Shown one piece after another: positions 33,154 to 42,070 of a stretch of DNA of 64,000 bases. The notes under the pieces are model-generated. The model was not told the origin of the DNA, searched no databases, and saw only the letters and a list, made by a program, of their open reading frames with translations. Numbering within the stretch: the first letter of the stretch is position 1; each line of letters opens with the position of its first letter. The stretch covers positions 154,863 to 218,862 of the forward strand of contig JAZMZG010000009.1 in the NCBI GenBank assembly GCA_045585835.1, given 5' to 3'. Origin of the DNA: CALCTE01 sp045585835 (lineage in GTDB: Bacteria; Bacillota; Clostridia; Oscillospirales; CAG-272). The position numbers and the translations under genes are program-made.

Positions 33154-34079
33154 TATATTTGAAGTCCCTTCGTTTTATCAGTTTTAAGCACTACGTTCAT
33201 AGCTTCGATTGCCGCACCCGAGGCTCCTTTGCCGAGGTTGTCGTATCTTGCACACAAAATAATTCTGTCATCGTTTCCGAAAACGGAAATGTCCATACTG
33301 TCAGTAAGGCTTTTACCCGCCGCCGAGAGCATTCCGTCACCGTCGTCGGCTTCGACATACCTTACGATGTCGCCGTTATATTTTTCCTTGTAGAGCGCTT
33401 TGATATCGTCTGTCGCAGCGTTTTGAAGCTCACTAGTAAATATCGGCACGGTCACGAGCATACCGCTGTAAAAATCAGAAACGATGGGGCAGAATATAGG
33501 CTCTTTTAAAAGTCCCGTTATCGCCTTCATCTCTTTAAGGTGCTTATGCGTTTGCGTAAGTCCGTATTGGCGGGGTGCCGATAAAAGCTCCGTTTTTTCG
33601 TTTTCGTACTGCGCTATCATCTTTTTGCCGCCTCCGCTGTAGCCCGTTAAGGAGTGGCAGTAAAGATTTGCATCGGGCTTTATGTAGCCTTTTTCTATAA
33701 GCGGATAAACGAGTGCGATAAATCCGCCCGCATGACAGCCGGGAACGGCTATCCTTTTTGCCGTTTGCAATTTATTTTCAAGCTCAGCCGAAAGCTCGGG
33801 AAAGGCGTAGCACCAACCATCAAGCGTTCTGTGAGCGGTGGAGGTGTCGATTATAACGGTGTTTTCGTTTTCCACCATTGAAACCGCCTCTCTTGCCGCA
33901 TCGTCGGGCAAGCACAAGAATGCGATGTCCGACGCATTGAGCATCTTTTTACGAAGCTCGGGATTCTTTCTTTCGTCATCGGAAAGAGTAAGAAGCTCTA
34001 TATCGTTTCTGCTTTCAAGCCTCTCGTATATGCGAAGCCCCGTTGTGCCCGCTTTGCCGTCAATAAAAACCTTTTTCAT
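33153..34079 (-). CDS. argC: N-acetyl-gamma-glutamyl-phosphate reductase, type 2 (short form)
   Basis: Reduces the acyl phosphate to the semialdehyde. The N-terminus KKVFIDGKAGTTGLRIYERL and the catalytic VPGCHAGGF (Cys near 112) are of the shorter type-2 ArgC group (about 310 residues), not the 345-residue common type. Length is 308 from ATG 34079, with GGAGAAA upstream; the frame runs back to 34163 but through the promoter. First gene of the operon. Confidence 0.93.
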   Translation of the reverse strand: MKKVFIDGKAGTTGLRIYERLESRNDIELLTLSDDERKNPELRKKMLNASDIAFLCLPDDAAREAVSMVENENTVIIDTSTAHRTLDGWCYAFPELSAELENKLQTAKRIAVPGCHAGGFIALVYPLIEKGYIKPDANLYCHSLTGYSGGGKKMIAQYENEKTELLSAPRQYGLTQTHKHLKEMKAITGLLKEPIFCPIVSDFYSGMLVTVPIFTSELQNAATDDIKALYKEKYNGDIVRYVEADDGDGMLSAAGKSLTDSMDISVFGNDDRIILCARYDNLGKGASGAAIEAMNVVLKTDKTKGLQI

Positions 34080-34134
34080 AGTCAATTTCTCCGAATTTAT
34101 CTGAAAATGCATAATTTTTCGAAATAATGAATGA

Positions 34135-34163
34135 ATTATACCATATTTTGAATATATATGCAA
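34135..34163 (-). promoter_or_regulatory. Promoter of argCJBDF with overlapping ARG box
   Basis: On the minus strand TTGCAT (34163-34158), 17 bases, TATAAT (34140-34135). The plus-strand sequence TGAATATATATGCA (34149-34162) matches the ArgR box TGAATWWWWATTCA at 13 of 14 positions and covers the -35 and part of the spacer. ArgR with arginine would block this promoter. No argR gene is in the window. Confidence 0.7.
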
Positions 34164-34270
34164 TACTTTTGTGAAAATTTTTTAAAATTTATGAAAATCT
34201 ACGATTTGAACAAATACGGACGAGCGTGGCGGAAGCTCTTGGTTAAAAAGCATAAAATAAGTAAAAAGCA

Positions 34271-34299
34271 TTGACTTTGGGATACGTGTATTGTATAAT
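34271..34299 (+). promoter_or_regulatory. Promoter of parAB
   Basis: TTGACT (34271-34276), a 17-base spacer and TATAAT (34294-34299), 37 bases before parA. Confidence 0.7.
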
Positions 34300-34336
34300 A
34301 TGTAGATAAGTAATACCGAAAGCGAGGACGGTAAAA

Positions 34337-35113
34337 ATGGCGGGGAAGACCGAGATAATAGCCTTTGCAAATCAAAAGGGCGGAGTGGGTAAGACCACCT
34401 GCGCCGTAAATTTTGCCGCATGTCTTGGCAAAGCGGGCAAAAATACACTTATTATAGATTTTGACCCGCAGGGAAACGCAACAAGCGCCCTCGGCGTAAG
34501 CAAGCGCAACGTGAAGATATCGACATATGACGTTGTAGCGGGCGGTGCGGATATAAACAGCGCCATAATCAAGACTAAATTTCCGGGACTTTCCATTGTT
34601 CCCGCAAACATAAATTTGGCGGCGGCGGAGATAGAGCTTTCGGACACCTCGGCGAGAGAGGGACTTTTAAAAAAGGCGATTGAGCAGATAAGAGGAAGCT
34701 ATGACTGCATAATTATCGACTGTCCGCCATCTTTGGGGGTACTCACCATCAACGCTCTTACTGCGGCATGCGGCGTAATAGTACCGATGGTATGCGAATA
34801 TTTTGCTTTGGAGGGACTTTCACAGCTTACCTTTACTTTGGAGAGGATAAGGAAATCGTATAACCCGCCTCTTAAGATATACGGCGTTATGCTCACGATG
34901 TACGACGGAAGACTCAACCTTACAGCGCAGGTCGTAGCGGAATTAAAGAAGCATTTTTCGGACAAGCTCTTTTCGGTTGCGATACCGAGAAACGTAAGAC
35001 TTTCCGAGGCGCCAAGCCACGGACAGCCCATCATATATTACGATAAATTTTCAAAAGGTGCCGATGCTTTCACGAGGGTGACGGCAGAAGCTATAGGCAG
35101 AATTTGGGGATAG
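34337..35113 (+). CDS. parA: Chromosome-partitioning ATPase ParA/Soj
   Basis: ParA moves or positions the ParB-parS complex and, in spore formers, also affects DnaA activity. The deviant Walker A FANQKGGVGKTT (about 9-20), Walker A' (IIDFDPQGN) and Walker B (IIIDCPPSLG) are intact. Length is 258 residues, the size of chromosomal Soj rather than plasmid ParA, which often carries an N-terminal HTH. parB follows after 51 bases. Confidence 0.94.
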   Translation: MAGKTEIIAFANQKGGVGKTTCAVNFAACLGKAGKNTLIIDFDPQGNATSALGVSKRNVKISTYDVVAGGADINSAIIKTKFPGLSIVPANINLAAAEIELSDTSAREGLLKKAIEQIRGSYDCIIIDCPPSLGVLTINALTAACGVIVPMVCEYFALEGLSQLTFTLERIRKSYNPPLKIYGVMLTMYDGRLNLTAQVVAELKKHFSDKLFSVAIPRNVRLSEAPSHGQPIIYYDKFSKGADAFTRVTAEAIGRIWG

Positions 35114-35164
35114 GAGCTATCCCGTAAAAACTCCATTTGTGCATGGCACGGAAAGGAAAACGAT

Positions 35165-36031
35165 ATGGCAAAAAGCAGAGGACTCGGAAAGGGTCTTGAC
35201 TCACTTTTTGAAGATAATTTTTCCCAAAACGAGAAAGAAGAGGGTATAAGCACGCTTCGTATATCGATGGTCGAGCCTAACCCCTTACAGCCGAGAAAGG
35301 ATATCGACTCGGAAAAGCTTTCGGAGCTTGCCGATTCAATAGGAAAATACGGCGTGATACAGCCCATCGTGGTGCGCCCCGAAAATAACGGGTATTATCA
35401 GATAATTGCGGGCGAGAGACGTTGGAGAGCGGCAAAGGCGGCGGGACTTACGGAGATACCCGTCGTTATAAAGGAGATAGGCGACAGGGAAACGGCGGAG
35501 ATTGCGCTTGTTGAAAACCTTATGCGAAGCGACTTAAATCCCATTGAAGAAGCACTCGGATATAAGTCCCTTATGGACAGATTCGGACTTTCGCAGGAAA
35601 AGGCGGCGGAGGCAGTCGGCAAGTCGAGAAGTACGGTAGCAAACTCATTAAGGCTTCTTTCGCTTTGTGACGAGGTATTGGAGCTTGTCAGGGAAGGTAA
35701 GCTCTCGGCAGGGCACGCCAAGGTGCTTGCGGGCGTAAAAGACGAAAAGCGCCAAAAGGAGATAGCCTCTATCGTGGTTGCAAGAGACCTTTCGGTAAGA
35801 CAGACGGAGATGCTTGCCGCATCACGCCATGCAGAGAAAAAAGCGCCGACGGATAAAGTGGATTACATAAAGGTGCTTGAAAAGCGTGTTACGAAGGCTT
35901 CCGGAAGAAACGTTAAGATAAAGCAAGGCAAGAAGACCGGAAGAATAGAGATAACGTATACGGATAACAACGACCTTGAGGACATACTCAAAAAGCTTTG
36001 CGGAAAAGCATTTTTCGACGATAATTTATAA
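35165..36031 (+). CDS. parB: Chromosome-partitioning protein ParB/Spo0J
   Basis: A CTP-dependent DNA clamp that loads at parS sites. PNPLQPRKD and the CTPase motif GERRWRAAKAAGL lie in the N-terminal domain. The HTH follows (SQEKAAEAVGKSRSTVANSL), then a C-terminal dimer domain. Length is 288 residues. AAAGGA lies before the ATG. No good parS (TGTTTCACGTGAAACA) was found in the window. serS starts 12 bases later. Confidence 0.94.
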   Translation: MAKSRGLGKGLDSLFEDNFSQNEKEEGISTLRISMVEPNPLQPRKDIDSEKLSELADSIGKYGVIQPIVVRPENNGYYQIIAGERRWRAAKAAGLTEIPVVIKEIGDRETAEIALVENLMRSDLNPIEEALGYKSLMDRFGLSQEKAAEAVGKSRSTVANSLRLLSLCDEVLELVREGKLSAGHAKVLAGVKDEKRQKEIASIVVARDLSVRQTEMLAASRHAEKKAPTDKVDYIKVLEKRVTKASGRNVKIKQGKKTGRIEITYTDNNDLEDILKKLCGKAFFDDNL

Positions 36032-36043
36032 AGGAGAGCATAG

Positions 36044-37327
36044 ATGTTAGATATTAAATTTTTGAGGGAGAATCCCGATATCGTAAAGGAAAATATTAAG
36101 AAAAAATTTCAAGATTCAAAGCTGCCCCTTGTTGATGAGGTAATAGCTCTCGATCTTGAAAGCAGAAAGACCCAAAAGGAAGCTGACGACCTTCGTGCAG
36201 AGAGAAACAGAGTTTCCAAGCAGATAGGTATGTATATCGCAAAGGGAATGAAGGAAGAAGCGGAGGCGGCAAAGAAGGCGACTGCAGATGCGGGGGCAAG
36301 ACTTGAGGAGCTTGAAAAAGCGGAAGCGGAGCTTTCGCAGAAGATACGCGCCATTATGCTAGTTATCCCCAACATAATCGACAAAAGCGTTCCAGTAGGT
36401 AAGGACGACAGCGAAAACGTTGAGGTGGAGCGTTTCGGCGAGCCTATCGTTCCCGATTTTGAGGTACCCTACCATACGGAGATAATGGAAAAGTTAAACG
36501 GTGTTGATATGGACGCCGCAGGTAAGGTATCGGGCAACGGATTTTACTATCTTATGGGCGATATCGCAAGACTTCATTCGGCGGTTCTTGCGTATGCAAG
36601 AGATTTTATGATTGATAAGGGCTTTACGTATTGCATTCCTCCCTTTATGATTCCCGGCAACGTCGTTGAAGGCGTAATGAGCCAAAACGATATGGATGCC
36701 ATGATGTACAAGATAGAGGGTGAGGACCTTTACCTTATCGGAACGAGCGAACACTCTATGATAGGTAAATATATCGACAGGATAATTCCCGAGGATACGC
36801 TTCCCCACACGCTCACAAGCTATTCTCCGTGCTTCAGAAAAGAAAAGGGCGCTCACGGCATCGAGGAAAGAGGCGTATACAGAATACACCAATTCGAAAA
36901 GCAGGAAATGATAGTCGTATGCCGCCCCGAAGACAGTATGGAGTGGTATGAGAAGATGTGGAGATACTCCGTAGAGCTCTTTAAGAGCCTTGAGATTCCC
37001 GTACGTCAGCTTGAGTGCTGCAGCGGAGACCTTGCAGACCTTAAAGTCAAGTCCTGCGATATAGAGGCGTGGTCTCCCAGACAGAAGAAGTATTTTGAAG
37101 TTTGCTCTTGCTCAAATCTCGGTGATGCACAGGCAAGAAGACTTAAAATGAGAGTAAAGGGTGCAGACGGAAAGATGTATCTTCCTCACACCTTGAACAA
37201 TACAGTCGTAGCACCCCCCAGAATGCTTATAGCATTCTTGGAAAACCACTTGCAAGCTGACGGAAGCATAACTATCCCCGAAGCTTTGAGAGCTTATATG
37301 GGCGGCAAGGATGTAATAAAGGCATAA
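36044..37327 (+). CDS. serS: Seryl-tRNA synthetase
   Basis: Class II synthetase charging tRNA-Ser. An N-terminal coiled-coil arm (about residues 25-105, K/E/A-rich) binds the long variable arm. Motif 2 (SPCFRKEKGAHG) and motif 3 (TVVAPPRMLIAFLEN) are clear; LYLIGTSEHSMIG is the serine-site region. Length is 427 residues. GGAGAG precedes the ATG. No T-box precedes it; it appears to be read with parAB. Confidence 0.96.
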   Translation: MLDIKFLRENPDIVKENIKKKFQDSKLPLVDEVIALDLESRKTQKEADDLRAERNRVSKQIGMYIAKGMKEEAEAAKKATADAGARLEELEKAEAELSQKIRAIMLVIPNIIDKSVPVGKDDSENVEVERFGEPIVPDFEVPYHTEIMEKLNGVDMDAAGKVSGNGFYYLMGDIARLHSAVLAYARDFMIDKGFTYCIPPFMIPGNVVEGVMSQNDMDAMMYKIEGEDLYLIGTSEHSMIGKYIDRIIPEDTLPHTLTSYSPCFRKEKGAHGIEERGVYRIHQFEKQEMIVVCRPEDSMEWYEKMWRYSVELFKSLEIPVRQLECCSGDLADLKVKSCDIEAWSPRQKKYFEVCSCSNLGDAQARRLKMRVKGADGKMYLPHTLNNTVVAPPRMLIAFLENHLQADGSITIPEALRAYMGGKDVIKA

Positions 37328-37330
37328 GCT

Positions 37331-37984
37331 ATGATATATCTCACTTCAAATAAAACCATACTCGACGGCATGGACGCAGCCGCTCTTGCGGGAGGCCTTA
37401 TCGATATCATTTTGTATGCTCTTATCGGCTTTGCGCTCGCGATGATAATTGCGTATTACAGCAAGATAATTGCGGGCAAGGGTGTAAGACTTCTTCTTGA
37501 AAACGAAGCCTTCAGTCCCGAAACGGCAAAAAGCCTTGAAGAGCTTGGAATAGTAAAGAACGTGAAGTATCACCAAGCGAGGCTTCAAAAGTCGGTGCCG
37601 CAAAGCAGAATTTGCGTATGTATAGGCGAAGACACAAAGCGATACTACATTCCGGAAGAAAATATCGTTCGGGCACAGCGTACCTACAGTGTAAAAGAAA
37701 AGCCGCTTGGAATGACAATTATGGCTGTTATAATTACGGCTGTCGTTTTCGGGGCTGTGTATTTCACGAAGGATCTTATCGTTGAGAGGGTAGAGATACT
37801 TGCAAATACCATAAGCTCTTCGGAATCGGGAGGACAAAAGACCGAGGATGGCTTTGAGTATTATCCGGACAGAGATGAAACCGAAAAGGATAACGAAAAC
37901 TTGCAGGACGAAGGCCCTGCGGCAAACGAAGAAGGAACGGAAGATGAAAATTCCGATATGGAGGATGAAAATGAACAATCGTAA
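37331..37984 (+). CDS. Hypothetical two-span membrane protein
   Basis: A 217-residue protein with membrane helices at about residues 20-45 and 128-147. The loop between holds KGVRLLLENEAFSPETAKSLEELG, a helical pattern. After the second helix is an acidic, disordered tail (rich in D, E, N) to the end. It starts 3 bases after serS and overlaps the MORN gene, so it belongs to the same operon. Function unknown. Confidence 0.65.
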   Translation: MIYLTSNKTILDGMDAAALAGGLIDIILYALIGFALAMIIAYYSKIIAGKGVRLLLENEAFSPETAKSLEELGIVKNVKYHQARLQKSVPQSRICVCIGEDTKRYYIPEENIVRAQRTYSVKEKPLGMTIMAVIITAVVFGAVYFTKDLIVERVEILANTISSSESGGQKTEDGFEYYPDRDETEKDNENLQDEGPAANEEGTEDENSDMEDENEQS

Positions 37985-38903
37985 AAAAAGCACGAGCATA
38001 ATGTCAAGGCTCTTCATAATAGCGCTTGTTGCGGTTTTTGCAGTACTTTTGATAATGCTTATGGCGGGCGGCAGATATGCAAAGCAGAGCGGACTTACTT
38101 TCGTTGGATTTGTTACCAAAGCGGGTGAAGACACCGTACCCAAAAGCGGAACCTTATACTATTCCGACGGTATGACCGCAAAGGTGACCGATTGCGGATT
38201 TACCGTAACGTTTAGTGACGGAACGGTGGTTGAAAACGCCGTAAAGCTCGAATTTGCCAACGGTGACGTTTATGAAGGCAAGATAAGAGATTACAGAATG
38301 AACGGCAAGGGCAAATACACTTGGTCCAACGAGGATTTTTACGAGGGTGATTTCGTAAGCGACGCTTTCACCGGAAAGGGTACGCTTTATTACAGCGACG
38401 GCTCCGTATATACGGGCGAGTTCGCCGACGGAACTAAGCACGGCAAGGGCGTGTTCCTTTGGGCAGACTGCGATACGTCGAATCTTTCGGCTTACGGCTA
38501 TGACGCCATTATTACGGCAGGCGAGAGCCTTACTGCGCTTACCGCAAAAGAACTCCCCGGCGGTACTTGGTACGTAGGCGGATTTTCCGAAAACAAGAAA
38601 AGCGGAAACGGTGTATATCACTACGGCTCCGAGGACGTTTACGTGGGTCAGTTTTCCGAGGACTTAAAAAACGGCAAGGGAAAGTTTTTCTTTGCTAAAG
38701 GTGACATATATGACGGAGATTACGCTGCGGACGTAATAAGCGGAAGCGGCATTTACCTTTGGGACGGCGGCGATAAATACGAGGGCGAATTTGCCGATAA
38801 CGCTATGAACGGCAAGGGCAAATACACGAAGGCGGACGGAAAGGTTATTGAAGGCACGTTTAAAAATAACGAGTACGTCACCGACGGAGAAAACGAGCAA
38901 TAA
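37971..38903 (+). CDS. Membrane-anchored MORN-repeat protein
   Basis: A 310-residue protein with one N-terminal helix (about 13-33) and about seven MORN repeats on the outside, e.g. YEGKIRDYRMNGKGKYTW, YEGDFVSDAFTGKGTLYYS, YTGEFADGTKHGKGVFLW, YVGQFSEDLKNGKGKFFF, YEGEFADNAMNGKGKYT. MORN repeats make flat beta-sheets that act as scaffolds or bind lipid or other proteins. The start is the ATG at 37971, 6 bases after GGAGG, inside the end of the previous gene. It shares one base with the MBL gene. Confidence 0.85.
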   Translation: MNNRKKSTSIMSRLFIIALVAVFAVLLIMLMAGGRYAKQSGLTFVGFVTKAGEDTVPKSGTLYYSDGMTAKVTDCGFTVTFSDGTVVENAVKLEFANGDVYEGKIRDYRMNGKGKYTWSNEDFYEGDFVSDAFTGKGTLYYSDGSVYTGEFADGTKHGKGVFLWADCDTSNLSAYGYDAIITAGESLTALTAKELPGGTWYVGGFSENKKSGNGVYHYGSEDVYVGQFSEDLKNGKGKFFFAKGDIYDGDYAADVISGSGIYLWDGGDKYEGEFADNAMNGKGKYTKADGKVIEGTFKNNEYVTDGENEQ

Positions 38904-39658
38904 TGACGGGAATCGTAACTCTTTGCTCAAGCTCGGATGCAAACTCATCACTTGTTATAAACGGAGAGCGCCTTGCACTTATAGATGCGGGTGCGAGTGC
39001 AAAGACGATACTTCAAAAAGTACGTGAGCTTGGATTTGATAAAGAGAATATAGAGGGAATTTTCATAACCCACGAGCACAGCGATCACAGCAAGGGCATA
39101 TGCGTTTTGCGAAAGAGATTGCCTGACATACCTGTATATACGTCTTTCGGCACCGCATCGGCACTCGGTATCTCCGATGTAACGCTTGTTGCCTGCGGAG
39201 AGTGTATAAGTTGCGCGGGGCTTGATTTCATACCATTTCACACACCTCACGACGCCGCAGAGAGCTTCGGATACGTCGTATACAGCGGCGGTGAAAAATC
39301 CATAGGCTACTGCACGGATATCGGGTATGTGACAAGTGAGATACGGGAGAGCCTTTCGGGCTGCAAAGTGGTCGTGCTCGAATCAAATTACGATGAAAAT
39401 ATGCTTATGCTCGGAAGCTATCCTTACGAGTTGAAGCGGAGAATCAAATCAAAAAAAGGCCACCTCTCAAACGAAGAGTGCGACCTTTTTATAGAAGAGC
39501 TTTCAAAAAACGGCACGGAGAAGATAATACTTGCTCATTTAAGCTGTGAGAACAATATGCCCGAGCTTGCACTTGCGGGGGCAAAGCTTGCCTCTTGCGG
39601 AAGAGCGGACGTATGCGTTGCTCCGAAAAAGGAGCCGTCGGAGGCGTATTATGCTTAA
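38903..39658 (+). CDS. MBL-fold hydrolase, YycJ/WalJ-like
   Basis: A 251-residue metallo-beta-lactamase-fold protein. The metal motif THEHSDH (about 53-59) is intact, with further His in HTPHDA and an Asp in YCTDIGY. The end AHLSCENN carries the last His. YycJ-type proteins are exonuclease-like and linked to cell-wall control and DNA repair; the gene often lies next to rlmH, as here. The start overlaps the MORN stop (TAATG). Confidence 0.85.
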   Translation: MTGIVTLCSSSDANSSLVINGERLALIDAGASAKTILQKVRELGFDKENIEGIFITHEHSDHSKGICVLRKRLPDIPVYTSFGTASALGISDVTLVACGECISCAGLDFIPFHTPHDAAESFGYVVYSGGEKSIGYCTDIGYVTSEIRESLSGCKVVVLESNYDENMLMLGSYPYELKRRIKSKKGHLSNEECDLFIEELSKNGTEKIILAHLSCENNMPELALAGAKLASCGRADVCVAPKKEPSEAYYA

Positions 39659-40133
39659 AGTGACGGTAATACACGTAGGCAATCTCAAGGAGAGCTACTA
39701 TAGGCAAGCGGTAGAGGAATATGCAAAACGCCTCTCGGCATATTGTAAATTTGTATCGCTTGAAATAAAAGAAGCGCCTCTTCCGGAAGACCCTTCTCAA
39801 AGCGAGATAGACAGGGCTCTTTCCAAAGAGGCGGATATGATACTTGCGGCTGTGCCGAAGAAGGCGTACACGGTAGCCTTATGTGTTGAGGGCAAGGCGC
39901 TTACAAGCGAAGAGCTTGCAAAGCTCGTTTCGGACACGGCAACGTACGGGTGTGACAGCCTTATATTTATAATAGGAAGCTCATATGGGCTTTCCCCTAA
40001 GGTCAAGGCGTTTGCAAACGCACGAATAAGCTTTTCGAAAATGACCTTTCCCCACAGACTTATGCGCGTTATGCTTGCAGAGCAAATATACCGTGCATTT
40101 ACCATTTGCGAGGGAAAACAATACCATAAATGA
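39651..40133 (+). CDS. rlmH: 23S rRNA (pseudouridine-1915 N3) methyltransferase
   Basis: RlmH methylates pseudouridine 1915 in helix 69 on intact ribosomes. The SPOUT knot elements FIIGSSYGLSP, SKMTFPHRLMRVMLAEQIYRAF and the C-terminal YHK are conserved. Length is 160 residues. ATG at 39651 has GGAGG upstream and overlaps the MBL gene by 8 bases. Confidence 0.95.
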   Translation: MLKVTVIHVGNLKESYYRQAVEEYAKRLSAYCKFVSLEIKEAPLPEDPSQSEIDRALSKEADMILAAVPKKAYTVALCVEGKALTSEELAKLVSDTATYGCDSLIFIIGSSYGLSPKVKAFANARISFSKMTFPHRLMRVMLAEQIYRAFTICEGKQYHK

Positions 40134-40142
40134 GGATATGCT

Positions 40143-40964
40143 ATGAAAACGGTTATCGGAATTGACGTTGGCGGAAGCGCAACGAAAATAGTCGGTTTTA
40201 AAAACGGAAAGATGCTTGAGCCTATGGTAGTCAAGGCAAACGATCCCTTGACCTCCGCATACGGCGCATTCGGCAAATTTCTTGCCGAGAACAATATGGG
40301 CATCGAGGATATAGAAAGAATAATGACAACGGGAGTCGGCTCCACATTTTTACCCGATATGATATACGGACTTCCCACGGTACACCTTGAGGAATTCGAC
40401 TGTATCGGCAGAGGAGGCCTATATCTTACGAAGCTTGACAAGGCGATAGTGGTAAGTATGGGCACGGGTACGGCGATGGTCAAGTGCGACACGGACGGGT
40501 TTACGTATCTCGGAGGCACGGGCGTCGGCGGCGGTACCCTTACGGGACTTTCCAAGCTTATAGTGGGTATGGAGCATACGGATAATATAAGCGAGCTTGC
40601 GGGAGAGGGTGATCTTTCGAAGGTCGATTTGCAGGTGGGCGGTATAACAAAGAAGGCTTTGTCGGGACTTGCCGCAGAGGTAACGGCGGCAAACTTCGGC
40701 AACGTAGAGGATACCGCAACGAAGGCGGACCTTGCACTCGGAACGATAAATCTCGTTTTTGAAACTATCGGTATGATATCCGTATTTTGTGCAAGATTTA
40801 CGCAGATAGATAATATCGTTTTAACGGGTGCTTTGTCAACGATACCGCAGGCAAAGCCGCTGTTTGCCAAGTTCTCTCGTATATTCGGAAAGAATTTCAT
40901 AATTCCCGATTATTCGAGATTCGGCACGGTTATAGGCGCGGCATTGTCTGCGGCTGAAAATTAA
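40143..40964 (+). CDS. coaW: Type II pantothenate kinase
   Basis: First step of coenzyme A synthesis: ATP-dependent phosphorylation of pantothenate. The ASKHA-fold phosphate loop GIDVGGSATKIVGF is at the N-terminus, and VSMGTGTAMV and GGTGVGGGTLTGL follow, as in staphylococcal CoaW; type II enzymes are not inhibited by CoA. Length is 273 residues. It lies 9 bases after rlmH and is convergent with the next gene (4-base overlap). Confidence 0.93.
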   Translation: MKTVIGIDVGGSATKIVGFKNGKMLEPMVVKANDPLTSAYGAFGKFLAENNMGIEDIERIMTTGVGSTFLPDMIYGLPTVHLEEFDCIGRGGLYLTKLDKAIVVSMGTGTAMVKCDTDGFTYLGGTGVGGGTLTGLSKLIVGMEHTDNISELAGEGDLSKVDLQVGGITKKALSGLAAEVTAANFGNVEDTATKADLALGTINLVFETIGMISVFCARFTQIDNIVLTGALSTIPQAKPLFAKFSRIFGKNFIIPDYSRFGTVIGAALSAAEN

Positions 40965-41623
40965 AGAATATTCATAATTTCCGCAAGGGACGTCACGGTG
41001 ACGTTCCTTGTTTCGTTTTGCCCCTTTTTGTTAAACCATATAGTTTTCATTCCCACAGCCTCTGCTCCGTCTACGTCTGCCGTAAGGCTGTCGCCTATCA
41101 TGCAGCACTCACTCGGAACAAGTCCGTTTAAACAGTAGGCGTAAAACTCGGGCTGCGGCTTAGCGTATCCTATCTTTTCGGAGGTGAATATCTTGTCGAA
41201 ATATCCAAGAAGTCCCGCTTTTTCAAGGCGAAGCAGTTGCTGTTTTTCGGGGGCGTTGCTCGCTATGTGAAGAGTATATTTTTTGGAAAGATACTTTACA
41301 AGCTCCAATGCACCGTCCGTTACAACGGCGGTCTTGTGCAATATCTTCAAAAAGCGCTTTTCGAAATCCTCTCCGTCGTAATCTATATTCATAGCAGAGA
41401 GGACATTGTTCCAACGCACTTTGTAGAGCTCTTCGTGCGTAAGCTCTCCCGAATTTATCTTTTCCCAAAGCCCATTGTTTATGGGGTGGAATATATCCAT
41501 AGCGTTATCGGGGAAGGGCAAAGCAAGCTCGTGTGCTACGGCAAACATACTTTCTTTTGCGCACTTATGGAAATCGAGTAAGGTATCGTCTACATCTAAA
41601 AATACGGTCTTTACGTTGGTCAT
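40961..41623 (-). CDS. HAD-family nucleotidase, YjjG-like
   Basis: A 220-residue HAD phosphatase. Motif I is FLDVDDTLLDF, motif II IASNAPEKQQ, motif III Lys in SEKIGYAKPQPEF and motif IV MIGDSLTADVDGA. The helical cap type matches YjjG, which removes phosphate from non-standard pyrimidine nucleotides; the substrate here is not proven. It is the only minus-strand gene in this part and is divergent from the Val T-box. Confidence 0.85.
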   Translation of the reverse strand: MTNVKTVFLDVDDTLLDFHKCAKESMFAVAHELALPFPDNAMDIFHPINNGLWEKINSGELTHEELYKVRWNNVLSAMNIDYDGEDFEKRFLKILHKTAVVTDGALELVKYLSKKYTLHIASNAPEKQQLLRLEKAGLLGYFDKIFTSEKIGYAKPQPEFYAYCLNGLVPSECCMIGDSLTADVDGAEAVGMKTIWFNKKGQNETRNVTVTSLAEIMNIL

Positions 41624-41720
41624 AGCGTTCCTTTCTGCATCTTTGTATTGTGTTTATAAAAACAGTATACCGAGAGCAAGGAATTATGTCAAGGTTGAAG
41701 CGGAAATTTTCAAAAAGCTA

Positions 41721-41749
41721 TTGACAACGTGATAAATGTGTGATAAAAT
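41721..41749 (+). promoter_or_regulatory. Promoter of the Val T-box operon
   Basis: TTGACA (41721-41726), a 17-base spacer and TAAAAT (41744-41749). Confidence 0.75.
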
Positions 41750-41772
41750 CCGTACATCTATACATTAGTATT

Positions 41773-42045
41773 ATAAAGGCGTTGACGAAGAGAGAACAAG
41801 CGGATGTTTTCGCACAGAGAGACGGCGTTTGGTGAAAGCCGCCCGAAGCTTGCTTGTTTTTGTAGCTTCAGAGCCGAGGGAAAGAAAGGCTTTTGCCGAG
41901 TAGAATCCCTCCGTAACCGCTGCGTTAGTGCGGAAGGGGTGTTTGCCCCGTAAAGTGACGGAAATATTTTCCGTAATTTGAGTGGTACCGCGGGTTTTAG
42001 GCTCGTCTCAAAGTATTTTATCTTTGGGACGGGCTGTTTCTGTTC
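41773..42045 (+). promoter_or_regulatory. T-box riboswitch, probable valine specifier (GTA)
   Basis: A T-box leader that reads tRNA charging. Stem I has the base GGC/GCC, lower stem GAAG (41787-41790) with CTTC (41866-41869), and upper stem AACAAG/CTTGTT. The 3' side of the specifier loop is TTT-GTA-G, giving codon GTA (41862-41864), Val, at the same place as CTC in the second T-box of this window. The apical AGAGA and GGTGAAA elements are present. The T-box AGTGGTACCGCGG is at 41981-41993; its TGGT pairs with an ACCA tRNA end. The terminator stem (GCTCGTCTCAAAG / CTTTGGGACGGGC) spans 42001-42034. Uncharged tRNA would turn the operon on. Confidence 0.9.
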
Positions 42046-42070
42046 CATAGAGAAAAAAACGGAGGAAATT

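Noticed and set aside
34109..34140. Second ARG box downstream of the argC promoter
   Set aside because: TGAATGAATTAT and TGCATAATTTTT each match only half of the box; only the site at 34149-34162 is convincing.
41978..42070. Upstream extension of the HTH-cupin-ligase protein into the T-box
   Set aside because: The extension would translate the T-box and terminator; a GGAGG-linked ATG at 42071 gives the expected HTH N-terminus.
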